A DNA stretch of 64,000 bases from an uncultured Clostridia bacterium (GCA_947625725.1 CANQPI010000003.1:1-64000), one strand, 5' to 3'. Counted from the stretch's first letter, positions 10,301-20,625 are shown. The notes: a model not told the origin generated them from the letters alone. Program-made: numbers and translations.

Positions 10301-13300
10301 CCCGCAACAATCGACGGGCATTTCGGCGCGGGCAAGTACCATGCAACGCTCAAAGATTTGTCAAACGACAACTATATTATCACGATTACGCCTTTCGACT
10401 TTACGGTAAACAAGGCGGATCTCACCGTCACGGTCAGCGCAGATGGCTTCAAGTACGGCGAGCAAGACTCGCCCGTTCCGACGTTGAAGTACCAAGGATT
10501 TGTTTTCGACGAGAACAGCGAAGATTTGAACGGCGTTGCTCGATACAGTTACGCCAAGGACAACGTTTTATATGAGGACAGCGTGTTCCATGCGGGCAAG
10601 TATGCCGTTACGGTCGCGGGCTACACGTCGGATAACTACGAAATAACTTACGTCGGCGGCGAATTTGACGTTCAAACGCGTCTAATAACCCTCACAATGG
10701 GCAACGGTTGGACGACTTATGCCCAAGACCCCGTTGCTTACAATTGGTATAGTATCGGCGGCGACGAGATTTTGGGCGGCGAAAGCAAAGAATTGACTTT
10801 CTCCGTCGCTATCACGCGCAACGGCGACAAATACGTGCAAGGTTCAAACAAGTATTTTCCGCACGGCGACTACGTTGTAACTGTTACTCACAGCGACAAC
10901 GGAGATTACACGGTTACGGGCGGCAACACTTTGACTTTTACCGTTGCCAAACTCACCTACAATCTCAACGTCAGCGGTGCAAAAAAGTGGGCGGAACGCG
11001 CAGATTGGTCGGCTACTCCTCGCATACCGGATAGCGCGGATCGTTTTACGCTCCAAGGTTCGATTGTACTCAATGACCCCGAATCCGTTTCTGCCGGCGA
11101 CCATAGCGACAACGAGATAGGCAAACAATTCGTTTGGAAAAACAACGAATATCACGTTTATGTCGGCGACGAGGACGTCACGGACAACTTCACATTCACC
11201 TACACGCTGTCCGTATCGCTCAGCAACTCCGATTTCGCCGTACAAAAGCCGGAAAATTTGACGTTCACTTTTGACGGTACTGTGCATACTTTTGCAGTCA
11301 CGGCAACTGCGGACGGCATTTCCGCCGACCAAATTACCATTACTTACGACTACGACGACAAGTACTCTCAGTCGCAGGTTTCTATCAGGGACGTTCGCGA
11401 GGATAACTACGTTGTGTACTACACCGTTCATGCGCAAAACGCCGAGGACGCCACGGGTAGTTTTACCGTAATTGTAAACAAAGCCGACATCAACGTTACC
11501 GCGCCGAGCAACATTACCAAAGACTACGACAAACAAGATGGTTTTGTCGCTCTCAAACAAGGAACAAACTTCTTCGGTGTGGAGGCGGACGACGAATTCA
11601 GCGCAACCGTAAAGTATAGCAAGGATAGCAAAGACTACGATCAAGACAGTTTGTCTATTGTCAACGTCAAAGACAGCGGCACAGTCAATTTCCTTGTGGA
11701 CGCGGGCGTCAACTATAACACTGCAACGGGCTTTTACGAAATTGCGATCAACAAGGCGACGGTGCGGCTTCCCGAAATAGAAAGCAAAACTTACAACGGC
11801 AACAAGCAAACTGCCGGTGTAGTCGCTACGGAATACTACGACGTCAGCGACGTAGGCGGTATCAACGCCGACACTTATCAAGTGGTGCTTGCGCTCAAAG
11901 ACGCCGACAACTACAAGTGGTCGGACGGCAACGAGGAGAAAACTCGCAAATTCGATTTCGTTATTGCAAGGGCGCAACTTACTCGCCCGACAGCGGATAA
12001 TGCGGTTTACGTCTACACGGCTGCGGAGCAAACCTACTCGCCCGATTTCGGCGAGCAGGAGGTTTCCCTGTTCAAAGTTGACAACAACGTCCAAACCAAT
12101 GCCGACAGTTACAATGTGACAGTCGCTATAACCGACAAAACCAACTACGAGTGGACGGACGGCAAACAGGACGACATAGAGTTTACGTTTGTAATAAACA
12201 AAGCCGATATCAACGTCACCGTACCCGACGACGTCACAGAGGACTTTAACAACACAAACCGCTTTGCCAAGGTCAGTGCTACGGGCGTAGAGGGCGACGA
12301 CGAGTTCGAACCCACCGTAACCTACGGCAGAAGCGACTCTTTGTGCGATCAACCTTCGCTAAACTTGACCAACGTTGCCGATAGCGGCGCCGTTTACTTC
12401 AAAGTAACTGCCGGCGACAACTACAACGAAGCGACGGGCAGTTACAATGTCCAAATCAATGTTGCAGAGCCCGATATCCAAGATGTGACGGACAATGCCG
12501 AGTACACATATCGAAGCGGCATTGTTTGCAAAACGCAACAGGATATTTACGCCGCGATAACGCAAAACGCTAAGAACCTTTACGGCGATCAGACGGTAGA
12601 GTATCAATTAAACGATGGAGATTTCTCTGCGACGTTGCCTGATATTATCAATGCAGGATCGTACACGATCAAAGCCAAGATTTTCGGTGATAACTACAAG
12701 GAAGTTACTAAAACTTACACATTTACGGTAAAACAGCGCGCGCTCACCATAAATGCGCCGTCGAATATTTCTCAAAAATACAACGGCGAAACTTGGAACA
12801 GCCAAATTACCGTGGACGGGTTGGATGTTGACGATATAAATACTATTGCCAAGGTCACTTACAGTTACAATTCCAACAATGCGTACATTGCCTATTCAAG
12901 CAACGTTGCGCCGAGTTTTACAAATGCAACGATTGGCGACCTCAATGTAACCGTATCGGTATCGTTGACCGACAACAACTATTCTCTTGGCGAAAACGGC
13001 AATTTCTCCGGCACTTATACAGTTAACATCAGCAAGGCAGAGTTGACAATTCCCAAGGCAAGCAAGGAATACACCTACGACGCCACCGAACAAAATTTCA
13101 AATTGGACGACAATTACGATCCGAGCCTTATGTCTATGAGCGGCGACGTCACAGGTAAGAATGCCCAAGAATACACCATGCAAGTGTCCCTTACCGAAGA
13201 TGCCAAGGTCAACTATGTATGGGCAGACAACACAAACGGAATTCAAAATGTATCGTTCGTCATCAACAGAGCAACACTTACTCGCCCGACAGAGGATAAT

Positions 13301-16300
13301 ACGGTTTACGTCTACACGGCTGCGGAGCAAACCTACTCGCCCGATTTCGGTGAGCAGGATGTCAATCTATTCGATATTGTAGGCAACGTCCGAATCGACG
13401 CCAACGAAGCGGGTCATGAAGTAACAGTTTCCATTCACGACAAAGTTAACTATGAGTGGATGGACAGTACGCAAGATGACGTTTCTTTCAGTTTTGTCAT
13501 ATTAAGAAAGACAATAAATGCTCCCAAAGCGGCAGGCATAACTTACACATACAACGGCGAAGAACAAGAGTTCAAGTTTGTTGAAGGCAGTTTCGATAGT
13601 TCTACAATGAAAGTCAGCAACAACAAACAACGTATCGCCAACGAAAAAGGTTATGTTGTGCAAGTTACTCTCAGCGATCCCGCCAACTACAAATGGCAAG
13701 ATGGTGCGGTTACGGAGTTTACCTTTGTCATTCTGCGCAAATCAGTAGAGAAACCCTCCACGCCCGCAGAAGTATATCGTTATACCGGCGCAAAACTGAC
13801 GTTTACTCCCACCAATTTTAACGCTAGTTATATGTCTATTTCCAACAACGTACAAACAGAGGTTGGCGAATATAACGTAATTGTCAATCTTAGCGATCTT
13901 GTAAACTATGTTTGGATTGACGGCACACAATATGCGGTAGGTTTGCAATTTGTAATCAACAAAGGTATTGCTCCCGCTCCTGCTCAACAAGACATCACGT
14001 TAGAAACAGAAGTGGGAATGTTCCTTAACATCAAGTTGGGCGATGTGGACTTGAATGTTTTGAAACCGGGTTACTATTGGGATTGGTCTAAAAACAACCA
14101 AGAAACGCCTGTTGTTTCCGGTAAAAACACGTTCAAAGCATATTACAACCCTGACGTCACAAGGTACGAAAACAGCACGGTGGAAGTCACGGTAACGTTC
14201 AACACCCGCAAAGAAAAAATCACCGTTTACACCGATAGCGTATTTGAGGGTGATTTCGGTATTTCGTCGGCCACCTTGTCAACCGACCAAATCAAGTCCT
14301 TCAACGCTTTCGGAGAAAACGGCAGAACATTTACCGAGGAAGAAATCAACTTTATCAAGGACAAGATCACCGTCAACGAAACTTCCGGCAATACCATAGT
14401 ATTCACTGTCGGCGGGACTTACATTGCAAAGTTCAGCATCGTTTTGGCAGAAAATGATTACTACGAGATTGACGGCGTTGCCGAGTTGAGTGCGGTATTC
14501 AAACTTAAATCAGTAGATGTCAACGGAAAACTCTACACAATAGAGGACGCGTTGCAAGTGGCAAACAGCGGTGATGTCGTCACCGTAAAACACCACACTG
14601 TTTTTGCAAGCGGGCAAGTTGCCGAAATCGCCGGTTATTCCGTTGCCAATGGCAACTATACCGTAAAGGAAGGCGTTAGGTTGTTCTTACCTTATGACGG
14701 AGTAAACGGCGAGCATGCCACAACGACGGCAATAACTTCCATTCTGGGTAATACCGCCCAAGAAACAAAATTTATGAAATTGGAACTTGCCTTGCCTGAG
14801 GGTGTTGTGCTTTTCAATGAGGGACAAATTACAATCGGTGGCACTACGACGGGCGGCGGCGGCGGAAACTCGACCGGCGCAGGTCAAACAAGCGGCGATT
14901 ACGCTCAAATAAAGTTGGGCAAAGATGCCGGTATCGAGAGTCGCGGAGATATACAAGCCTGGGGCTTCATCAAAGAAGAAACGCCCAACAACGGTTCGTT
15001 TGTTACCATGAACTCCGGCAACGCCTTTATTCCTTTTATTGTTATAGAACATCGCGGAGGCTCAAAGTTTAGCGGAATGTTGCCTTCGCTTACGACGGGC
15101 TCGCCGTTTAATCGCTTGTTTATGCAAAACATTACGGCAACTTTTACCGTAAACTATGGCGCAACCGTCACAGGTTTTGCAAACCTCTATGCTAAATCTC
15201 ACGACAATCAAACGGCAATCAATTTGATTGGCGGAAACTCCTCCTACTTGTTGAACGCGCAAAAGGGAACTTATGTGGTTGCAAAATATGATATTCAGAC
15301 CAAAGTTACCAATCTGAAAGTTTACGGCGGATTTGAATTCAACTCTATGTCCCTCAACGTTGCCGGTGTAGATATTTCTACGGAAAAAGTTTTGTTCCCG
15401 ATTTCATGGTATTGGCAAATCGAACTGTTCCCTTTGCAAGAAGGTGGTTCGGCAAATGTAGATATTACCAAACAAGGTATCAAGTTGTTGCCCGGTTCAT
15501 CTCTTACCATTGGCAAAGGTGTTACTGTTACCGCAAGCAGAATTGCCGTTTATGACGTATTTAACGACATAAATTATGCCGCAACACCGTATCAAAATGA
15601 TAATCACAATGACCCCGCAAGGCTTACGGTTAACGGAACTTTGAACGTAAAGGCAATCACGATAGATAAGCAGAGTGTTTGTGGACTCGGCGGAGCGGTT
15701 TACACGGAAGAAGACGGCGCTGTTTTGAACGTTGCCACTGCATCCGTCGATAGTTACGAAATCAATGAAAGCGGGAGATGGATCAAGACAAACTATCAAC
15801 TACAACTAAAATTGATAACGGGTGGTGTTGTGGACTCCGACTTTACGGCGTTAGGCGCAGGTACGTATGAATCGGAAAAAGGCGGTTGGAAAAATGCCGA
15901 TACATCAACGCAGTACGGCATCGATTATCAATATGTCTTTGTAAATGACACTGTCGGCGGAGAAAAAGACATTCAGAACGTCAACCCCGCCACCTACACA
16001 TTGGCAGCCGACGTAATTTTGAAAAATGCAACGTTGGACGGTTGGGTATTCCTTGGTTGGTTCAGCGACGTTTCTTGCAACGAGGAGTATCGCTTGGATA
16101 CCATTCAAGCAACGTGGCGCTCCGACGTGACAGTTTATGGATTGTTCAAGCAAGTAAATTCGTTTGTGTTCAATTACACAACAAACGACGACGCAATCAG
16201 TATCGAATCCGATACGGTTCTTGATTCCGAGTTGGATTCCTTCGACCTTGCAGACGAGCATTTCAGTGAAATAGGCGTCTACGATGATGACCCCACACAA

Positions 16301-17410
16301 ACAAAATACTTTGACGGATGGTATTTGGACAATACGTATGATACCCCTTACTCTGTTGAGGCTGTCCGCGCTAAAGGCATGGGTGTTAATACTCCTATCA
16401 CATTGTATGCAAAATGGGGAACAAAGTCTAAACTTAATGTTAAAATAACAGAAGTTGATGTAACAATAAACAGTGTAAAGTATTCAAGCGATACAACATT
16501 GTATTTCAAAGCGGGGAAAGTTATCTCAATTATTTTGACGCCACAAGACAGCGCTTTGTCAAACGGTTCAATTAAAAGCGTGGAAATAGTCGGAACTGAA
16601 TATTCTGGTTCATTCACTGACAGGCAAGGAAGTTACTCGTTCACGATGCCCGACCAAAATGTAACCGCAACTATAAAGGGTAAGGCTGGTGGTTTTTGTA
16701 TCGTTGAGGGTACACTTATTACCCTTGCAGACGGAACGCAAAAGAAGGTTGAGGACTTGTTGCCCGCCGACAAAGTGCTTGTGTTCAACCATTATACGGG
16801 TAAGTATGAGGCGTGCGAGTTGTGGTCTAATATTCATGCCGGTAATGAAGCGGCTTGGTACGTGATCACATATCTCTACTTCTCAGACGGCACGAAGTTG
16901 GGTATCACCTACGAACACGGCTTGTTTGACAAGACGCTTAACAAGTATGTCTACTTCAATAGCGACAATGCGAATGAGTTTATTGGTCACAAATTTGTAA
17001 AAGTCGGCAACGTCAATGGTCAATTTGTCAGTGGCGAAGTTACGTTGTTAGGCTGGGAAAACGTTACGGAATACGTAAGGGTTTATTCTCCCACATCTGT
17101 ATTTATCATGGATATCGTAACGAACGACCTGTTGTCTATAACTGCTTGGCCGACAAACAGTGACGGATTTACCAACATCTTCGCTTATGACGATAACATG
17201 AAGATAAATAGTGAGGCAATGCAAGCGGATATCGAACAATTTGATTTGTACACCTATGAGGATTTCAAAGGCCTCATGGATGAAACCGTGTTTAACGCCT
17301 TGCCTTGGAAATATCTCAAAGTTGCCGTTGGCAAAGGACAAATTACATGGGAAGAAATTTTGTACACGATAGATTGGATCTATACGCAAGGACAAATTCA
17401 ACTCAACTAA
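7355..17410 (+). CDS. Giant (~3351 aa) MBG/InlB-repeat surface lipoprotein with C-terminal Hint domain
   Basis: Start at 7355 after cggagg; lipobox-like LLICVFAACAPR; InlB-type GW repeats; many MBG-type units (e.g. VNKADLTVTVSADGFKYGE...YQGFVFDE); Hint-like GGFCIVEGTLITLADGTQKKVEDL and GITYEHGLFD. Confidence 0.85.
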   Translation: MTKFRLKTTTMIFAALLLSALLICVFAACAPRTTDEVRTVTFMNGDDVYETQTVKLGEKYTFPQNDPTLEQPDDDHLYSFLGWTLDPDFYEYRSELLTEPDYVVSNITIYAAYRLVAIDSTPGQGADLVYNVEFRMPRGEDFGEWSGKTLEQFTQKEVHRYSDAVLPDAELLPQIDGYHFTGEWSGGSLTNVRGNRRVTAVYEKNVYNYTWNYLGQTYTRELPFRTQVDLTEHPQVDEAFVFDGWYTDPEFRTPATLTEIPAQDVELYAKYRVDFSTATVSYEGSLVYGDIRNNLYISGLKECDDLVYTFQWTVNDVVDEPSDVRFREVRNAGDYNVAVRIFAVYKGDVLRDEGDATTEQGSAQFVYTVDKATLTAVVTLSKNSIVYGDEIPEATIVYDGFVFDETAEGVGVGQDFLIMRGEQDCTDTNLHVGAYRVETRPRELPNYKFAQIAAPTFDVTKKDLTVTATVTSNVYGDGFDYQVAFDGFVEAYNDDEQVLGRHWFTLDGDGEYVFGDRIHAGEYSAQLCGYASDDYNVILPDAVTFGVSKRPASAQITAEGGIYGVTPDVSYKLGNVFAEDEDRFTPAYTYTSGGNAYNDISRFVVGNYNVTATFEERGYSDYQTVAVTGDEFEITKRPLNVTVDVQSVYTYGDTVTAKAVYENNFAFDEDENTNGLVRGEISFVWKNAEGTEYRRNNFEAGNYSVVAQGVSALNYEFRFPATQFVVNRKTLVLKVHLQSDSILYGETPRVATDSGYINGIEYVGFAFDETATSVFGIAKLPQITYLDAENEATQSFHAGTYTATTSAESANYDIEVVAQSFTVNRRTLFVNVELSAPSLIYGNKPTSTIVYAAENYDGFFGNEKNIYAADAHVVYGGNQTYTQEQLNGTAKMLAGKYVVTVQGIDKGINKDYQVTYQYTVDNLTFTVERAPIQITVSAASDTYTYGVDPALTVAADKFGYGETAQELFGESWDTVLYTKDDKPATIDGHFGAGKYHATLKDLSNDNYIITITPFDFTVNKADLTVTVSADGFKYGEQDSPVPTLKYQGFVFDENSEDLNGVARYSYAKDNVLYEDSVFHAGKYAVTVAGYTSDNYEITYVGGEFDVQTRLITLTMGNGWTTYAQDPVAYNWYSIGGDEILGGESKELTFSVAITRNGDKYVQGSNKYFPHGDYVVTVTHSDNGDYTVTGGNTLTFTVAKLTYNLNVSGAKKWAERADWSATPRIPDSADRFTLQGSIVLNDPESVSAGDHSDNEIGKQFVWKNNEYHVYVGDEDVTDNFTFTYTLSVSLSNSDFAVQKPENLTFTFDGTVHTFAVTATADGISADQITITYDYDDKYSQSQVSIRDVREDNYVVYYTVHAQNAEDATGSFTVIVNKADINVTAPSNITKDYDKQDGFVALKQGTNFFGVEADDEFSATVKYSKDSKDYDQDSLSIVNVKDSGTVNFLVDAGVNYNTATGFYEIAINKATVRLPEIESKTYNGNKQTAGVVATEYYDVSDVGGINADTYQVVLALKDADNYKWSDGNEEKTRKFDFVIARAQLTRPTADNAVYVYTAAEQTYSPDFGEQEVSLFKVDNNVQTNADSYNVTVAITDKTNYEWTDGKQDDIEFTFVINKADINVTVPDDVTEDFNNTNRFAKVSATGVEGDDEFEPTVTYGRSDSLCDQPSLNLTNVADSGAVYFKVTAGDNYNEATGSYNVQINVAEPDIQDVTDNAEYTYRSGIVCKTQQDIYAAITQNAKNLYGDQTVEYQLNDGDFSATLPDIINAGSYTIKAKIFGDNYKEVTKTYTFTVKQRALTINAPSNISQKYNGETWNSQITVDGLDVDDINTIAKVTYSYNSNNAYIAYSSNVAPSFTNATIGDLNVTVSVSLTDNNYSLGENGNFSGTYTVNISKAELTIPKASKEYTYDATEQNFKLDDNYDPSLMSMSGDVTGKNAQEYTMQVSLTEDAKVNYVWADNTNGIQNVSFVINRATLTRPTEDNTVYVYTAAEQTYSPDFGEQDVNLFDIVGNVRIDANEAGHEVTVSIHDKVNYEWMDSTQDDVSFSFVILRKTINAPKAAGITYTYNGEEQEFKFVEGSFDSSTMKVSNNKQRIANEKGYVVQVTLSDPANYKWQDGAVTEFTFVILRKSVEKPSTPAEVYRYTGAKLTFTPTNFNASYMSISNNVQTEVGEYNVIVNLSDLVNYVWIDGTQYAVGLQFVINKGIAPAPAQQDITLETEVGMFLNIKLGDVDLNVLKPGYYWDWSKNNQETPVVSGKNTFKAYYNPDVTRYENSTVEVTVTFNTRKEKITVYTDSVFEGDFGISSATLSTDQIKSFNAFGENGRTFTEEEINFIKDKITVNETSGNTIVFTVGGTYIAKFSIVLAENDYYEIDGVAELSAVFKLKSVDVNGKLYTIEDALQVANSGDVVTVKHHTVFASGQVAEIAGYSVANGNYTVKEGVRLFLPYDGVNGEHATTTAITSILGNTAQETKFMKLELALPEGVVLFNEGQITIGGTTTGGGGGNSTGAGQTSGDYAQIKLGKDAGIESRGDIQAWGFIKEETPNNGSFVTMNSGNAFIPFIVIEHRGGSKFSGMLPSLTTGSPFNRLFMQNITATFTVNYGATVTGFANLYAKSHDNQTAINLIGGNSSYLLNAQKGTYVVAKYDIQTKVTNLKVYGGFEFNSMSLNVAGVDISTEKVLFPISWYWQIELFPLQEGGSANVDITKQGIKLLPGSSLTIGKGVTVTASRIAVYDVFNDINYAATPYQNDNHNDPARLTVNGTLNVKAITIDKQSVCGLGGAVYTEEDGAVLNVATASVDSYEINESGRWIKTNYQLQLKLITGGVVDSDFTALGAGTYESEKGGWKNADTSTQYGIDYQYVFVNDTVGGEKDIQNVNPATYTLAADVILKNATLDGWVFLGWFSDVSCNEEYRLDTIQATWRSDVTVYGLFKQVNSFVFNYTTNDDAISIESDTVLDSELDSFDLADEHFSEIGVYDDDPTQTKYFDGWYLDNTYDTPYSVEAVRAKGMGVNTPITLYAKWGTKSKLNVKITEVDVTINSVKYSSDTTLYFKAGKVISIILTPQDSALSNGSIKSVEIVGTEYSGSFTDRQGSYSFTMPDQNVTATIKGKAGGFCIVEGTLITLADGTQKKVEDLLPADKVLVFNHYTGKYEACELWSNIHAGNEAAWYVITYLYFSDGTKLGITYEHGLFDKTLNKYVYFNSDNANEFIGHKFVKVGNVNGQFVSGEVTLLGWENVTEYVRVYSPTSVFIMDIVTNDLLSITAWPTNSDGFTNIFAYDDNMKINSEAMQADIEQFDLYTYEDFKGLMDETVFNALPWKYLKVAVGKGQITWEEILYTIDWIYTQGQIQLN
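11978..13363 (+). repeat. Pair of ~86-bp near-identical direct repeats inside the giant lipoprotein gene (11978-12063 and 13277-13362)
   Basis: 49-bp perfect core at 12003-12051 and 13302-13350; five mismatches across the flanks. Confidence 0.85.
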
Positions 17411-17450
17411 CATAACACAACAAATCTAACCCCTACGGAGGATAACTAAC

Positions 17451-18953
17451 GTGAATTTTCAACTTTTGGCAATGACGGGCAAGATGATAGCAATATTGGT
17501 GCTGTTGCTTGTCATTGTGGCAGTGCAACTGTGCAGCGTGGGATTTTTGATCTACGCCAACGCAAAAAACTCAAAGCGTCGTCGCAACAGAACCTCTCGC
17601 GTCGGCGATAACGACGGCGATACGGACAGTGACGATCGCGATACGGCGCAAGAGGGCTCGATCCAAGCCGATTCCGATCCAACTGTCGTCGCTTTGGCGA
17701 GTGAAAACGGCGAAACGGCGCAAGAGGACTCTGACGAGCCCGCTCCCGATCGCGACGAACCGCTTGCGACGGAAGAAAACTCGTCCGAGCCCGACGAACC
17801 CGAATTCACCGACGAGCAGGTAGAGGCAATGTTGGACGAATTTGACGACGCGTCCTCGCCCGAAACCGAAGTCGCCGACAATGGCGACGACGACGGCGAA
17901 CCGACGGAAGAACCCGCCCCGACGTCCGACGAGGACAACTCGCCCGAAACCGATTCCGACGACGAAGCGCGCGCTTTTGCCGATCAAATAGAGCAAAATC
18001 TTGCCGCCCTAACCGACTCCTCGGACGAGGCGGCAACCGACCTCGCCGAGCAGGAACAACCCCAAGAGGAAACGGCTGACGCCGAAGAAGAGTACGTCGA
18101 ATCCACTGCGGAAACGGTAGAAGAAATTCTGGAAGAACACGGACTTACCAGCGAGGACGAAATCACCGAAGAAATCGCCGAGGAAATAATGGCGGTGCAT
18201 ACCGCGCACGACGAAACGGCGGTCGAAGTCGTATCCGTAAACGGTTTGTACAAAAAATACTCCAAGAAAGCCGATTGGGCAATAGCAAACGTCAATTTCC
18301 ACTGTTACGAGGGCGAGATAGTCGGTTTGCTCGGTCACAACGGCGCGGGCAAATCCACAACGCTCAAATGCTTGGAGGGAATGTTGCCTTTTGACGAGGG
18401 TACAATTTCCATCTACGGCAAAGATATTGTCAAAGACCCTCTCGCCGCCAAGGCAAACATGGGGTTTGTTACAGACAATCACGCTGTTTTCGTCAAAATG
18501 ACGGGCAAACAGTACCTTGCTTTTATGGCGGACGTTTACGGCGTACCCACCGAGGTGCGCAAGGAACGTATTGCCAAGTTGGAAGAAGTGTTTCAGTTGG
18601 GAAGCGCGATTAACAACCTTATCAGCAGTTATTCTCACGGAATGCGGCAAAAAATTTGTATGATGGGTAGTCTTATGCACCAACCCAAGTTGTGGGTGTT
18701 GGACGAGCCTATGACGGGTCTTGACCCGCGAACAATGCATGCCGTACAGCAATTTATGCGCGAGTATGCCGACGCAGGCAACTGTATCGTATTTTCCTCC
18801 CATGCGCTCATTACCGTAGCAAAGATGTGCGACCGCGTGGTGTTGTTGCGTACGGGCAATCAGTTGGACGAACTCAACATCAAGCGTATCATGACGGTTG
18901 ACCCGACATTCGACTTTGAGGAGTACTTCTTGAAACATGAAAGACAAGATTAA
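17451..18953 (+). CDS. ABC transporter ATP-binding protein with N-terminal TM anchor and long acidic linker
   Basis: N-terminal hydrophobic helix; D/E-rich ~200-aa region; Walker A GLLGHNGAGKSTT, signature YSHGMRQK, Walker B LWVLDEPMTGLDPRT; GTG start after acggagg. Confidence 0.88.
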   Translation: MNFQLLAMTGKMIAILVLLLVIVAVQLCSVGFLIYANAKNSKRRRNRTSRVGDNDGDTDSDDRDTAQEGSIQADSDPTVVALASENGETAQEDSDEPAPDRDEPLATEENSSEPDEPEFTDEQVEAMLDEFDDASSPETEVADNGDDDGEPTEEPAPTSDEDNSPETDSDDEARAFADQIEQNLAALTDSSDEAATDLAEQEQPQEETADAEEEYVESTAETVEEILEEHGLTSEDEITEEIAEEIMAVHTAHDETAVEVVSVNGLYKKYSKKADWAIANVNFHCYEGEIVGLLGHNGAGKSTTLKCLEGMLPFDEGTISIYGKDIVKDPLAAKANMGFVTDNHAVFVKMTGKQYLAFMADVYGVPTEVRKERIAKLEEVFQLGSAINNLISSYSHGMRQKICMMGSLMHQPKLWVLDEPMTGLDPRTMHAVQQFMREYADAGNCIVFSSHALITVAKMCDRVVLLRTGNQLDELNIKRIMTVDPTFDFEEYFLKHERQD

Positions 18954-20625
18954 TTTCAAGCGTGTGGCAACGATCCTGCGCAAGCAGACGCAGGAACGCA
19001 CCTCCGCTTTCAAAAAAGGAAACTTCGACGGGTTTGGATTTGTCATAAGGATAACGCTTGTGGCAGTGTTTCTTGCCGTATTCGTCGTGTTTTTCGGCAG
19101 GTTCACCAATATCTACCTCTCCGTCAAAACCGACGGCATGTTGCAACAGCAAACCCGTTTGCACGAACTTTATACGCTCGTGTACACCGTCATATTGTTG
19201 TTTTTGGTCGTAGGCGGCGTGGGACAAATCGATCGTCAACTGTTCGAAGCCGACGATATGAAACTGCTAGTCGGCATGCCTCTCGGCGCAGGCACGGTGT
19301 TTGTGGCAAAACTTATCACTATCTACTGCGAACAACTCCTAATTTCCATTGCCTGCGTATTGGCAGTCAACGTTACGGTAGCCATGCAGACGTCGCAGAC
19401 AACGGCTTTCTATCTGTTGACGGTATTGTTTTGCTTTGTTCTGCCGTTGATATCCATTGCGCTGTCGGCGTTGATAGCAATGCCCTACCACGCGACAAAA
19501 CAATTTCTCAAAAATCGCTTTGTCTTGCACTTTATCGTTGTGACGTTGCTCACCGCGGCGTTGGTGTACGTGTATTCGTCCATACTGAATGCCGTTCGTG
19601 ACATGTTGTTGGGCGACTCGCTCAAATTTTTCTTCAACGAACAAGTGATGAACTTTTTGCAACGGCTTTGCGTCTACCTGTATCCTGCCGTTTGGTTTGC
19701 GGACATTTTGATGAACGAAAATTTGCTCTTTGCAAGTTTGGGACTGACGGGCATTATCGTGATAAGTTTGGTGGTGGCAATGCTGGTCATTCACAAACTT
19801 ATGCTTTGGGTAATGCAATCACGTATCGCCGGCGACGTAAACTTTATTCGTCGCGATCGCGAGATCTCCCCGAAAAGGCATCCCTTCCTTGCGCTGATGA
19901 AAAAGGACTTTTTGCTCATTTTCCGCACCCCATCCTACACTTTCAGTTATTTCAGCGTAGGTGTGTTGATGCCGCTTATGGTGTACTTCTGCATGACGGT
20001 CGGTTCTTCCATTGTGGAAAAACTTATCGGTTTGAGTTGTAACCTCGAATTGGCGATTTTCCTGACTTTGATGTTCGGCGCGCTTACAAACGTATTTTGT
20101 TCCACAAACATAAGTCGCGACGGCGAAATGTTCTTTTCCGTCAAGGCATATCCGTTGAGTTACAAGCAGGTGTTTTTCAGCAAAGTAGTGTTGTGCATGT
20201 TGGTGGCGACGGTTTCGCAATTGATCTCCGCAGTGTTGCTTGCCGCTTTCGGCTACGTCAAGTGGTGGCAGGCGTTGTTCATTCTGCTGGGCGGATTGCT
20301 TTGCAGTTTTGCGCAAATTTGTTTCGCCACGCGTTACGACTTTAACCACGCCAAGTTCTCCACCGAGGAGGACGGCGAGATCAAGGAATCGGGCAACACG
20401 ATTTCCGTAATTATCGTGTTGGGCATGTTGTCCTCGTTCGTTATCGGCGGCAGCGTGCTTGTAATGCGTTTGCTGTTTGCGCTTCGCCTTGTTGCGGGGT
20501 TGGAATTTTTGACCTACCTCATTGTGGGAGGCGTTTCGGCGTTGATAGCGGCGTTGAGTTTGATATATCTGACGCGCAGGCTCGGAACAAAATATCGCGA
20601 GTTCAGCGGAGGAGGCAACCTATGA
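18937..20625 (+). CDS. ABC transporter permease (multi-TM)
   Basis: Multiple hydrophobic segments; overlaps and follows the ATPase gene. Confidence 0.78.
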   Translation: MKDKINFKRVATILRKQTQERTSAFKKGNFDGFGFVIRITLVAVFLAVFVVFFGRFTNIYLSVKTDGMLQQQTRLHELYTLVYTVILLFLVVGGVGQIDRQLFEADDMKLLVGMPLGAGTVFVAKLITIYCEQLLISIACVLAVNVTVAMQTSQTTAFYLLTVLFCFVLPLISIALSALIAMPYHATKQFLKNRFVLHFIVVTLLTAALVYVYSSILNAVRDMLLGDSLKFFFNEQVMNFLQRLCVYLYPAVWFADILMNENLLFASLGLTGIIVISLVVAMLVIHKLMLWVMQSRIAGDVNFIRRDREISPKRHPFLALMKKDFLLIFRTPSYTFSYFSVGVLMPLMVYFCMTVGSSIVEKLIGLSCNLELAIFLTLMFGALTNVFCSTNISRDGEMFFSVKAYPLSYKQVFFSKVVLCMLVATVSQLISAVLLAAFGYVKWWQALFILLGGLLCSFAQICFATRYDFNHAKFSTEEDGEIKESGNTISVIIVLGMLSSFVIGGSVLVMRLLFALRLVAGLEFLTYLIVGGVSALIAALSLIYLTRRLGTKYREFSGGGNL

